64,000 nucleotides of DNA from DAITAZ01 sp036824045 (GTDB lineage Bacteria > Pseudomonadota > Gammaproteobacteria > Burkholderiales > Rhodocyclaceae), in contig DAITAZ010000021.1 in the NCBI GenBank assembly GCA_036824045.1, positions 1 to 64,000 on the forward strand, given 5' to 3'. The notes beneath the pieces were generated by a model. It made no database searches, was not told the origin of the DNA, and worked only from the letters and a program-made list of their open reading frames with translations. This document shows, piece after piece, positions 15,935 to 25,252 of this stretch. A program made the translations under genes and the position numbers. How positions within the stretch are numbered: the stretch's first letter is position 1; each line of letters opens with the position of its first letter.

Positions 15935-17074
15935 ATGTCGAAACGCGATTACTACGAGATCCTTGGCCTGAACCGGGACGCAACCGACGAGCAGATCAAG
16001 AAGGCCTACCGCAAGTTGGCCATGAAATACCATCCGGATCGCAATCCGGACGACAAATCGGCAGAGGAGAAATTCAAGGAGGCCAAAGAAGCCTACGAGA
16101 TTCTCTCCGATTCGCAGAAACGGGCCGCCTATGACCAGTTTGGCCACGCGGGAGTCGATCCTTCCGCTGGCGGCGGCGGATTCCGGGGCGGAGCGGGTGG
16201 CTTCGGCGACTTTGCCGACGCGTTCGGCGACATCTTCGGCGACATCTTTGGGGGGAGCGGAGGCGGCGGGCGCGGCGGGCGCTCCAATGTGTTCCGCGGC
16301 GCGGATCTGCGCTACAACCTGGAGGTCTCTCTTGAGGATGCGGCGCGAGGCACCGAGACCAAGATCCGCATCCCGACCATGGAGACCTGTGAAACCTGCC
16401 ATGGCTCGGGCGCGAAGGCAGGCACCCAGCCCAAGACCTGCCCCACCTGCGGGGGCGCGGGCCAGGTCCGGATCCAGCAGGGCTTCTTCTCCATCCAGCA
16501 AACCTGCCCCAAGTGCCACGGTACCGGCCGTTACATTCCCGACCCCTGCACCACCTGTCACGGAAGCGGACGCATCAAGCAGCACAAGACCCTGACGGTT
16601 AAGATCCCCGCAGGGATCGATGAGGGTGATCGCCTCCGCCTTTCCGGCGAAGGTGAGCACGGTGTCAATGGCGGCCCGCCCGGGGATCTTTACGTTCAGA
16701 TCAGCATCCGCCCGCATCCGGTGTTCCAGCGGGATGGGAACGATCTGCACTGCGAAATGCCCATCAGCTTTACCACGGCGGCACTCGGCGGTGAAATCGA
16801 GATTCCCACCCTGGATGGGGCCGCCAGCATCCGCATACCGGCCGAAACCCAGTCCGGCAAGGTATTCCGCCTGCGGGGCAAGGGCATCCGGGGTCTGCGC
16901 AGTTCAGCAGCCGGCGATCTGATGTGTCACGTGGTGGTGGAAACGCCGGTGAATCTCACCGAGCAGCAGAAGGAACTCCTGCGGGAATTCGACTCCCTGA
17001 GCCAGAAGGACTCGGCACGACACAATCCGCGCTCCAAGAGCTGGATGGACAAGGTGAAGGATTTCTTCAGCTGA
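15935..17074 (+). CDS. dnaJ: Chaperone protein DnaJ (Hsp40, class I)
   Basis: Co-chaperone that delivers substrates to DnaK and stimulates its ATPase, 379 residues. The J domain (about 1-70) carries the essential HPD in AMKYHPDRNPD. A Gly/Phe-rich linker follows (about 75-125). The zinc region has four CxxCxGxG-type repeats: CETCHGSG, CPTCGGAG, CPKCHGTG and CTTCHGSG. The C-terminal substrate domain completes the class I layout. The 192-base gap after dnaK holds the dnaK terminator and only a weak heat-shock-like promoter (GTTGAAC at 15809, TCCATGC at 15833). Confidence 0.98.
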   Translation: MSKRDYYEILGLNRDATDEQIKKAYRKLAMKYHPDRNPDDKSAEEKFKEAKEAYEILSDSQKRAAYDQFGHAGVDPSAGGGGFRGGAGGFGDFADAFGDIFGDIFGGSGGGGRGGRSNVFRGADLRYNLEVSLEDAARGTETKIRIPTMETCETCHGSGAKAGTQPKTCPTCGGAGQVRIQQGFFSIQQTCPKCHGTGRYIPDPCTTCHGSGRIKQHKTLTVKIPAGIDEGDRLRLSGEGEHGVNGGPPGDLYVQISIRPHPVFQRDGNDLHCEMPISFTTAALGGEIEIPTLDGAASIRIPAETQSGKVFRLRGKGIRGLRSSAAGDLMCHVVVETPVNLTEQQKELLREFDSLSQKDSARHNPRSKSWMDKVKDFFS

Positions 17075-17075
17075 C

Positions 17076-17104
17076 GGCAACCCCCGGCACCCGCCGGGGT
17101 TGCC
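17076..17104. terminator. Hairpin between dnaJ and the FNR-like gene
   Basis: GGCAACCCC...GGC pairs with GCCGGGGTTGCC, with one bulged C and a four-base loop, directly after the dnaJ stop. There is no T run, so termination strength is uncertain. It serves two convergent genes. Confidence 0.6.
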
Positions 17105-17117
17105 TGACAAGCGCCGC

Positions 17118-17840
17118 TCAGTAACTCTCGCCCTCGGCGATCTGCTCCAGTCGCGCCACGTCTGCCAGATAGGTGCGGCGCCCCTCGTCCTCGACCAGGA
17201 CACCGTCCCGCCGCATCTGGGATAGCACCCGGCTGGCGGTCTCCACCGTGATGCCCAGCATTGCGCCGATGTCTTCGAGGGGAAAGCGGTAAATCTGCGC
17301 GCTCGCGGGAAAGGTACGCAGGCGCAAAAGCAGGCGGGCAATCCGGGTACGCACCGGCGTGGTTCCACCAGCCAGTTCCGCCAGCCACGCATCCGCCTCG
17401 CTCAAGGCCACATGCCAGCGCTCCATCAGCTTGCGGTGCAAACGAGGCGTATCGTCCATCAAACGGGCCACCGACTCGAGGGCAACCCGGCATACCGACA
17501 CCGGCGTCACCGCCACGGCGGTGCAGTCATAGGCTTCACCCAAGGCCGCCTCGAGCCCGACCACGTCGTAAGGCCGAACCACGCGTACGATCCGCTGATC
17601 GCCGTCCGGGGTGTAGCGCACGAGTTTCACTGCCCCGTCCCGGATGATGTGCAGGCCGTCCGGCGCCGCCCCCATGTGGAACAGCACCGCCCCCCGGGGA
17701 AAATCCAGGTGGTCGACACGCTCGTGTAGCAGCGCAAGATCGTCCCCCTCAAGATCCGCGAAAACGGTGGACTGGCGAATGGTGCAGTCCGCGCAGTTGC
17801 GGTGGCCCTGCCATATTGACTTGATCTTCACGTAGCGCAT
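17118..17840 (-). CDS. Crp/Fnr-family regulator, FNR-like with incomplete cluster cysteines
   Basis: A 240-residue regulator with a cyclic-nucleotide-type beta barrel (about 25-130), a dimer helix (about 130-160) and a winged helix-turn-helix (about 185-240). The recognition helix TVETASRVLSQ keeps the E--SR pattern (Glu200, Ser203, Arg204) that reads TTGAT half-sites in FNR. Of the four FNR cluster cysteines, Cys16, Cys19 and Cys117 are in place. The third, expected in CTIRQST, is Thr25; Cys106 is an extra candidate ligand. It may therefore sense oxygen differently or bind another ligand such as NO. The ATG at 17840 is used; a TTG three codons upstream is less likely. Confidence 0.9.
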   Translation of the reverse strand: MRYVKIKSIWQGHRNCADCTIRQSTVFADLEGDDLALLHERVDHLDFPRGAVLFHMGAAPDGLHIIRDGAVKLVRYTPDGDQRIVRVVRPYDVVGLEAALGEAYDCTAVAVTPVSVCRVALESVARLMDDTPRLHRKLMERWHVALSEADAWLAELAGGTTPVRTRIARLLLRLRTFPASAQIYRFPLEDIGAMLGITVETASRVLSQMRRDGVLVEDEGRRTYLADVARLEQIAEGESY

Positions 17841-17904
17841 TACGGCCAACCTGTCGTCGCGTCCGCAGTATTAAGTAACACGGCCTACCTTACACCCACC
17901 GGGC

Positions 17905-19284
<1,380 letters not shown>

Positions 19285-19394
19285 GTTCACACAGCGGCCG
19301 GAAGAATCGCGAAGGCTGACTCCGCTGACGCGGAGGATCAGGCCGAACCTTGCTAGAATAGGGCCTTTTACCAAGGGCCGGGCAGTATAGCACA

Positions 19395-19925
19395 ATGAAT
19401 TTTCGCGTCTTTTGGCTGTCCCTGTGGGCCTTGACGGCCTGCATCGCCTCCGGCGGAACTTACGGCGCCGAGCCCTCCGACCCCTTGCTTGAAGTCCGCG
19501 AGCTCGCCAGCAAAGGCCGCATCGACGATGCGTTAAGAGCCTTGGACGGGCGCATCGTCGTGCAGCCCGCTGACGCCCAGGCCCGTTTCTTGAAAGCGGT
19601 TTTGCTTTCAGACAAAGGCAGGAACGAAGAAGCCATCGCCGTGTTCCACCAGCTAACCGTCGATTTCCCGGAGTTGCCGGAGCCCTACAACAATCTGGCG
19701 GTCCTCTACAGCAACCAGCAACGTTACGATCTGGCACTCGAGGCGCTGCAGAATGCGGTGCGCAACAATCCGGGTTACGGCACGGCCCATGAAAACCTGG
19801 GTGACGTGTACGCCACCCTGGCTGCCCAGTCCTACGATCGGGCAGCGAAACTGGGCGCTAACACCGCAGCGTCTAAGCGCAAGCTCGCGCTGTTGCGCGA
19901 AATGCTCGGCGGTGCCCGTCGCTGA
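19395..19925 (+). CDS. TPR-repeat protein, probable lipoprotein
   Basis: A 176-residue exported protein. The hydrophobic N-terminus ends in LTAC with Cys16, a lipobox, so it is probably lipid-anchored in the envelope. The mature part contains about three tetratricopeptide repeats; the clearest are ALRALDGRIVVQPADAQARF, EPYNNLAVLYSNQQRYDLAL and GTAHENLGDVYATLAAQSYD. TPRs bind other proteins; no partner can be named. It lies 60 bases before ppiA on the same strand, so it may be part of an envelope-protein folding transcript with ppiA, ppiB and lpxH. Confidence 0.85.
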   Translation: MNFRVFWLSLWALTACIASGGTYGAEPSDPLLEVRELASKGRIDDALRALDGRIVVQPADAQARFLKAVLLSDKGRNEEAIAVFHQLTVDFPELPEPYNNLAVLYSNQQRYDLALEALQNAVRNNPGYGTAHENLGDVYATLAAQSYDRAAKLGANTAASKRKLALLREMLGGARR

Positions 19926-19985
19926 GCCATCACGGGATGAGGTTTCCCCTCTTCGCTGTTCACAGCATCTGGAGATCAATCAAAC

Positions 19986-20552
19986 ATGAAGAAGACGCTT
20001 CTGGCACTTGTGACCTGTCTCGCCACCTGCGTTTCGGCGTTTGCCGCCAATCCCCTGGTCGAAATCAAGACCAATATGGGTGTCATGCGAGCCGAGCTCT
20101 ACCCCGAAAAAGCACCCAAGACGGTGGATAACTTTCTGCAGTACGTGAACGAGAATTTCTTCAATGGAACCATCTTCCACCGGGTTATCGACGGCTTCAT
20201 GATTCAAGGTGGGGGATTCAACGAGAAATTGGAAGAAAAGCCCACCCGCGCCCCCATCCAAAACGAAGCCCGCAACGGCTTGCGCAACGAGATTGGCACT
20301 TTGGCAATGGCCCGCACCCGGGATCCGCATTCCGCCAGTGCCCAGTTCTTCGTAAATCTGGTAGATAACAACCGGCTTGACTATCCCTCGTTCGATGGCT
20401 GGGGCTACGCGGTATTCGGCAAGGTCACCCAGGGGCTCGACGTGGTTCGGAAAATCGGTAAAGTCCCCACCGGCAATTCCGGCTCGCACCAGAACGTCCC
20501 CGTCAAACCCGTCATCATCGAATCAGTCCGGCTTCTGCAGGCCGGGCAATAA
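19986..20552 (+). CDS. ppiA: Periplasmic peptidyl-prolyl isomerase, cyclophilin type (PpiA)
   Basis: Speeds cis-trans isomerisation of proline bonds in the periplasm. A signal peptide (about 1-21, ending SAFA) precedes a single cyclophilin domain. Catalytic-region marks are IFHRVIDGFMIQGG (with the active-site Arg) and SASAQFFVNLVDN. The 188 residues match PpiA. Its neighbour ppiB is a cytoplasmic version of the same fold 16 bases downstream, suggesting an old duplication. Confidence 0.95.
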   Translation: MKKTLLALVTCLATCVSAFAANPLVEIKTNMGVMRAELYPEKAPKTVDNFLQYVNENFFNGTIFHRVIDGFMIQGGGFNEKLEEKPTRAPIQNEARNGLRNEIGTLAMARTRDPHSASAQFFVNLVDNNRLDYPSFDGWGYAVFGKVTQGLDVVRKIGKVPTGNSGSHQNVPVKPVIIESVRLLQAGQ

Positions 20553-20567
20553 CCCCACGGAGATCCC

Positions 20568-21059
20568 ATGATCAAGCTGCACACTAACCACGGTGTCATC
20601 GCCATCGAACTCGATAGCGACAAGGCCCCCGAGTCCAGCCGTAACTTCCAGGCCTATGTGGAAGCTGGACATTACGACAACACTATTTTTCACCGGGTGA
20701 TCGATGGCTTCATGATCCAGGGCGGCGGCTTCACCCCGGACATGCAGCAAAAGCCCACGCAGGCGCCCATCAAGAACGAGGCGGACAATGGCCTCAAGAA
20801 TGATCGTGGCACCATCGCCATGGCACGGACCAGTGATCCCCACTCCGCTACCGCCCAGTTCTTCATCAACGTGGTGGATAACGATTTCCTCAATTTCAAG
20901 GCTGCAAACGCCAACGGTTGGGGGTATTGCGTATTTGGCAAGGTCGTCGAGGGCATGGACGTTGTGGACACGATCCGCAAGGTAAAAACCGGCAACAAGG
21001 GCTTTCACCAGGACGTTCCGCGCGAAAACGTTGTGATTGAACGTGCCGAAGTGGTCTGA
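20568..21059 (+). CDS. ppiB: Cytoplasmic peptidyl-prolyl isomerase, cyclophilin type (PpiB)
   Basis: A 163-residue cyclophilin without signal peptide, starting MIKLHTNHG as in cytoplasmic PpiB. It carries IFHRVIDGFMIQGGG and SATAQFFINVVDN, nearly identical in these blocks to the upstream ppiA. The ATG follows GGAGATCCC. lpxH begins 20 bases after its stop. Confidence 0.96.
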   Translation: MIKLHTNHGVIAIELDSDKAPESSRNFQAYVEAGHYDNTIFHRVIDGFMIQGGGFTPDMQQKPTQAPIKNEADNGLKNDRGTIAMARTSDPHSATAQFFINVVDNDFLNFKAANANGWGYCVFGKVVEGMDVVDTIRKVKTGNKGFHQDVPRENVVIERAEVV

Positions 21060-21078
21060 AACCAGATACGGGCCGCGT

Positions 21079-21801
21079 GTGGATCTGCTGATTGCTGACA
21101 TTCATCTGTGCCCGACGCGGCCCGCCATTACCGAAGCCTTTCTCGGCTTCCTTTCCGAGCAGGCGGGGGAAGCTGAAACACTGTATATCCTGGGCGACCT
21201 GTTCGAGTACTGGGCGGGGGACGACGATCTGGCCGACCCGTTCAACCAAACCATATGCAGCGCGTTGTCAGCACTTGGCCGCCGAGGCACACGGGTCGCC
21301 GTCATGCACGGAAATCGGGATTTTCTGCTCGGCGAGGCATTCGCCCGGGCGAGCGGCTCCACCTTGCTTGCCGATCCGAGCCAGGTTTCGCTGGGGGGTG
21401 TCCCAACCCTGCTCAGCCATGGCGACGCGTTATGTACCGACGACGAAGCCTATCAAACCTTCCGCCAGGAGGTTCGCTCCCCCGACTGGAAAACCCGGTT
21501 CCTGCTGCGCCCCCTGGCTGAGCGCAAAGCCATGATTGAGGCCCTGCGTCGCCAAAGCGAAGTCGCCAAGCAGGAGAAATCAGCCGAGATCATGGACGCC
21601 AACGAAACGGCCGTCCTGGAATCCATGCGCAGCGCGGGTTGCCAACGAATCATCCATGGCCACACGCATCGCCCCGGTGCGCATCATTTTGATCTCGAGG
21701 GTAAGCCAGCGGAGCGCTGGGTCGTGCCGGACTGGCGGGACAGGGCAGTCTGGCTCCGCCACGACGGCGCGAAGCTCAGTTTCTGCAGCGCACCCTTGTA
21801 A
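21079..21801 (+). CDS. lpxH: UDP-2,3-diacylglucosamine pyrophosphatase (LpxH)
   Basis: Cleaves UDP-2,3-diacylglucosamine to lipid X in lipid A synthesis, at the inner face of the membrane. All metallophosphoesterase blocks are present: IADIHL, ILGDLFEYW, HGNRDFLLG, SHGD and HGHTHRPG. The protein is 240 residues when started at the GTG at 21079, the same length as E. coli LpxH; TTG and GTG codons further upstream overlap ppiB and are less likely. No strong ribosome site is seen, so translation may couple to ppiB. A conserved ppiB-lpxH pairing occurs in other proteobacteria. Confidence 0.95.
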   Translation: MDLLIADIHLCPTRPAITEAFLGFLSEQAGEAETLYILGDLFEYWAGDDDLADPFNQTICSALSALGRRGTRVAVMHGNRDFLLGEAFARASGSTLLADPSQVSLGGVPTLLSHGDALCTDDEAYQTFRQEVRSPDWKTRFLLRPLAERKAMIEALRRQSEVAKQEKSAEIMDANETAVLESMRSAGCQRIIHGHTHRPGAHHFDLEGKPAERWVVPDWRDRAVWLRHDGAKLSFCSAPL

Positions 21802-21901
21802 ACGCCCGCCCATATTGCCTGCACAGCCCTGCAGGCCGAATAGCGCGTTCCCCATGGTCCCCGGTGCGGTTCGCCGACCCGGCGCTCGAGCCGTCCCAAA
21901 G

Positions 21902-23083
21902 TTATCCGGCAACCAGCAGATCAAGGCCCCTGGCGAGATCCGTCTGCAGATCGGAGACATCCTCCAAACCCACGGCAATTCTCAACAGCCCTTCGGTGAT
22001 CCCGGAGGCCTCCCGAGCCTCAGCCGATATCCGTCCATGGGTCGTGCTCGCCGGGTGGGTGATCGTCGTCTTGGTATCGCCCAAATTGGCGGTGATCGAC
22101 AGCAGACGGGTGTTGTCCACAACCCCCCATGCTCCATTGCGACCGCCACGGACCTGGAACGACACGATGGCGCCCCCGCTGCGCTGCTGCCGGGAGGCCA
22201 GTTCGAACTGGGGATGCGATTCCAGTCCCGGATAGTACACACGCTCCACGGCGGGATGGGCTTCCAGCCACCGGGCGAGCGCCAAGGCGTTGGCGGACTG
22301 CGCCTGCATGCGAATGCCCAATGTTTCCAGCCCTTTCAGGATCACCCAGGCGTTGAACGGGGACAAACTCGGCCCCGCCGTGCGCAAGAACTTGAAGACT
22401 TCATCCATCAGCACGCGGCGACCGAGGACTGCACCTCCCAGAACACGGCCCTGACCATCCAGATACTTGGTGGCGGAATGGACGATCAGATCAGCCCCCA
22501 AGTCCAGTGGCCGTTGCAGCGCCGGCGTACAGAAGCAATTGTCTACCGCCAGCCAGGCGCCCGCCCCATGGGCAACCTCGGCAACAGCCGCCACATCGAC
22601 GATCTCGGTGAGCGGATTGGACGGCGTCTCGATGAACACCAAGCGCGTGTTGGACTGCATCGCCCCCCGGTACCCTGCCGGATCGGTCGCCTCAACAAAT
22701 GTGGTGCTGACGCCAAACCGCGAAAGGATGCCCCCCAAGAGCTGCTGGGTGGCGCCAAAGATGCTCCGCGAAGCCACAATGTGGTCGCCCGCCTTCAGTA
22801 AGGCCATGATCATCGCCAGGATCGCCGACATGCCCGAGGCAGTGGCAATACATGCCTCTGCCCCCTCAAGCGCGGCCAGCCGCTCCTGAAGCATGGTCAC
22901 CGTGGGATTGGTAAAGCGGGCGTACACATTGCCGTCCTCCTCGCCCGAGAAGCGGGCTGCTGCTTGGGCCGCGTTGTCGAAAACGAAGCTGGAGGTCAGG
23001 TAAAGGGCTTCACTGTGCTCGTTAAACTGGCTTCGGGCCTGGCCCGCACGTACCGCCAGGGTGTCCGGATGGTAGCTGTCCAA
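21902..23083 (-). CDS. metZ: O-succinylhomoserine sulfhydrylase (MetZ)
   Basis: PLP enzyme that makes homocysteine from O-succinylhomoserine and sulfide. It shows YARFTNPTVTMLQERLAALE, ATASGMSAIL, the cofactor lysine K206 in HSATKYLDGQGR, and the late THPASTTHGR motif. The TTG at 23083 is chosen as start: it has AGGGAG six bases upstream and lies downstream of a terminator-like hairpin, giving 393 residues. An ATG at 23119 lies inside that hairpin. It follows purF, a conserved order in proteobacteria. The window also encodes MetY, which prefers the acetyl substrate. Confidence 0.95.
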   Translation of the reverse strand: MDSYHPDTLAVRAGQARSQFNEHSEALYLTSSFVFDNAAQAAARFSGEEDGNVYARFTNPTVTMLQERLAALEGAEACIATASGMSAILAMIMALLKAGDHIVASRSIFGATQQLLGGILSRFGVSTTFVEATDPAGYRGAMQSNTRLVFIETPSNPLTEIVDVAAVAEVAHGAGAWLAVDNCFCTPALQRPLDLGADLIVHSATKYLDGQGRVLGGAVLGRRVLMDEVFKFLRTAGPSLSPFNAWVILKGLETLGIRMQAQSANALALARWLEAHPAVERVYYPGLESHPQFELASRQQRSGGAIVSFQVRGGRNGAWGVVDNTRLLSITANLGDTKTTITHPASTTHGRISAEAREASGITEGLLRIAVGLEDVSDLQTDLARGLDLLVAG

Positions 23084-23099
23084 GCTCTGCTCCCTAAAG

Positions 23100-23130
23100 A
23101 AAAAACCCGCCAGAGCCATCCGCAGCGGGT
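23100..23130 (-). terminator. Terminator-like hairpin between purF and metZ
   Basis: On the reverse strand ACCCGC (23130-23125) pairs with GCGGGT (23110-23105), followed by a run of six T. It lies after purF and before the metZ start; with a six-base stem it may attenuate rather than fully stop transcription. Confidence 0.6.
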
Positions 23131-23197
23131 CATCAGACCGAATTGCGCTCGAGTAGGCCGCCACGTGGGCCGCCCTGCCTCAGCACGATGAAGGCAC

Positions 23198-24739
23198 TTA
23201 TTGACTATCGTGATTTGCCATGAGGTTCAGGTCCATCTGTCCGCCCTGCCCCTCCTGGTCGTCCGCATGGGCAGCAGAAGCGCCACCTTTGCGCTGATTC
23301 TCCACGCCGAAGAGATACTCCTTGGTGATGTCTCCGGTCACGTAAATGCCGTCGAAGCAGGAGGTTTCAAAACTCGAGATCGTCGGATTCACCGACCGCA
23401 CCGACAGCTTGAGATCCTCCAGATCCTGGTAGATCAGGGCATCGGCACCAATCTCCGCCCGAATTTCCTCATCAGAACGATCGGAGGCGATCAGCTCCTC
23501 CCGGGTTGGCATGTCAATGCCATACACGTTGGGATAGCGGACAGGCGGTGCAGCCGAAGCGAAATACACCCGAAGCGCGCCCGCGTCCCTGGCCATCTGC
23601 ACGATTTCCCGGCTGGTGGTGCCACGAACGATCGAATCGTCGATCAGCAACACATTCTTGCCCCGAAACTCCTGGCTGATGGCGTTGAGCTTCTGCCGCA
23701 CCGATTTCTTGCGCGTCGCCTGGCCGGGCATGATGAAGGTGCGGCCGATATAGCGGTTCTTGACGAACCCTTCGCGGTACGGCACCCCGAGATGACTCGC
23801 CAGCTCCAGCGCTGAAGGTCGGCTCGAATCCGGAATGGGAATGATCGCGTCGATCTGGATGTGCGGACAGGTTTGCCGGATCTTTCGCGCCAGATACTCC
23901 CCCATCTTCACCCGGCTCTCATACACCGAAATACCATCCATCAGTGAATCGGGCCGAGCCAGGTACACATACTCGAACATGCACGGTGTATGGTGGGTCT
24001 TCTCGGCACATTGGCGGGCGGAGAACTTGCCGCTCATATCCACCAAGACGGCCTCGCCTGGCGCCACATCCCGCATGAGCGCAAAGCCCAGCGTATCCAG
24101 CGCCACACTTTCGCTCGCCACAAGGTACTCCATCCCCAGGGGCGTCTCGTTCCGGCCCACAACCAGCGGTCTGATGCCGTAGGGGTCACGGAATGCCAGC
24201 AGGCCAAAACCGGAAATCATCACTACCACCGCATAGGCGCCCCGCACCCGTCGATGAACCCCCGCAACTGCCCGGAAGATGGCCTCTTCATCGACCCGAT
24301 AGCCCTTTGCAGCGGCTTGCAGTTCATGCGCCAGAACATTGAGCAGCACTTCTGAATCCGAGTTGGTATTCATGTGCCGCAAATCCTGCAGGAACATCTC
24401 CTGCTTCAACTCCACCGCATTGGTGAGGTTGCCGTTGTGGGCCAACATCAGCCCAAACGGGGAATTCACGTAAAAGGGCTGAGCTTCGGCCGAGTTGTAG
24501 GCCGACCCCGCAGTCGGGTAACGACAATGGGCGATCCCCCAGTTCCCCGCCAGGTTACGCATGTTGCGGGTGCGGAAGACATCGCGTACCAACCCGGAAC
24601 CCTTGTGCATGTGGAAACGACCACCTTCGGCAGTGGCAATCCCGGCAGCATCCTGCCCCCGGTGCTGTAGCACCTGGAGTCCATCGTACAGTAGCTGATT
24701 AACTGGCGAGGTCGCTACGACCCCCAATATCCCGCACAT
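23198..24739 (-). CDS. purF: Amidophosphoribosyltransferase (PurF)
   Basis: Commits PRPP to purine synthesis by adding the amide nitrogen of glutamine. The 513 residues begin MCGILGVV, exposing the catalytic Cys2 of an N-terminal nucleophile glutaminase after methionine removal. LQHRGQDAAGIAT follows. The PRPP-binding loop VLLIDDSIVRGTTSRE lies near residue 370. The protein lacks the propeptide and [4Fe-4S] type of the Bacillus enzyme. cvpA lies nine bases upstream in the same direction, as in E. coli. Confidence 0.98.
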   Translation of the reverse strand: MCGILGVVATSPVNQLLYDGLQVLQHRGQDAAGIATAEGGRFHMHKGSGLVRDVFRTRNMRNLAGNWGIAHCRYPTAGSAYNSAEAQPFYVNSPFGLMLAHNGNLTNAVELKQEMFLQDLRHMNTNSDSEVLLNVLAHELQAAAKGYRVDEEAIFRAVAGVHRRVRGAYAVVVMISGFGLLAFRDPYGIRPLVVGRNETPLGMEYLVASESVALDTLGFALMRDVAPGEAVLVDMSGKFSARQCAEKTHHTPCMFEYVYLARPDSLMDGISVYESRVKMGEYLARKIRQTCPHIQIDAIIPIPDSSRPSALELASHLGVPYREGFVKNRYIGRTFIMPGQATRKKSVRQKLNAISQEFRGKNVLLIDDSIVRGTTSREIVQMARDAGALRVYFASAAPPVRYPNVYGIDMPTREELIASDRSDEEIRAEIGADALIYQDLEDLKLSVRSVNPTISSFETSCFDGIYVTGDITKEYLFGVENQRKGGASAAHADDQEGQGGQMDLNLMANHDSQ

Positions 24740-24748
24740 CGGAGCCCT

Positions 24749-25246
24749 TCAACGATAAAAACGAATCTGTCCGGCCAACGCGGAGGGAAGCCAAGGCCGC
24801 AGAGAGAGCACCACAGTCTCCAACGGTGGAGCCAATTTTGACTGCTGCCACCACGGAGCCCGGGGCGCCTGGGTCATCCCCCCTACCGCTACCAACACCA
24901 GCACGATCACCCCACCCCGTGCTGCTCCAAAAATCGCCCCCAGAAGCCGATCCAGCGGCCCGAGTCCAAGAGCATGAATGCCGCCGCGCAGCATCAGCTT
25001 CGCCAGCCCTGCCAGAAACAGCACCGCCACGAAGACTACGCCAACGCCGCCGGCAGTCCAGATGAGCGGTTCGCGCACCCAACCCCCTAGCAGCGCCTGC
25101 CCGACTTCCGCGCCAAACGCCTTGGCTGCTATCGCAGCCAGAACCCAAGCCGCCAACGCGAGAACCTCGGAAACCAACCCTCGCATGATGCCCAGCAACA
25201 AGGACACACCCAGGATGCCCGCTACACCGTAATCGAAATACGTCAT
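24749..25246 (-). CDS. cvpA: CvpA family membrane protein
   Basis: A 165-residue inner-membrane protein with about four transmembrane segments, of the family first known for colicin V production. It starts MTYFDYGVAGILGVSLLLG and has the conserved GIMRGLVSEVLALAAW motif near residues 19-34, plus GPLDRLLGAIFGAARGGV near 97-114. Its molecular role is unsettled. It lies between dedD and purF. Confidence 0.95.
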   Translation of the reverse strand: MTYFDYGVAGILGVSLLLGIMRGLVSEVLALAAWVLAAIAAKAFGAEVGQALLGGWVREPLIWTAGGVGVVFVAVLFLAGLAKLMLRGGIHALGLGPLDRLLGAIFGAARGGVIVLVLVAVGGMTQAPRAPWWQQSKLAPPLETVVLSLRPWLPSALAGQIRFYR

Positions 25247-25252
25247 CCCGGC

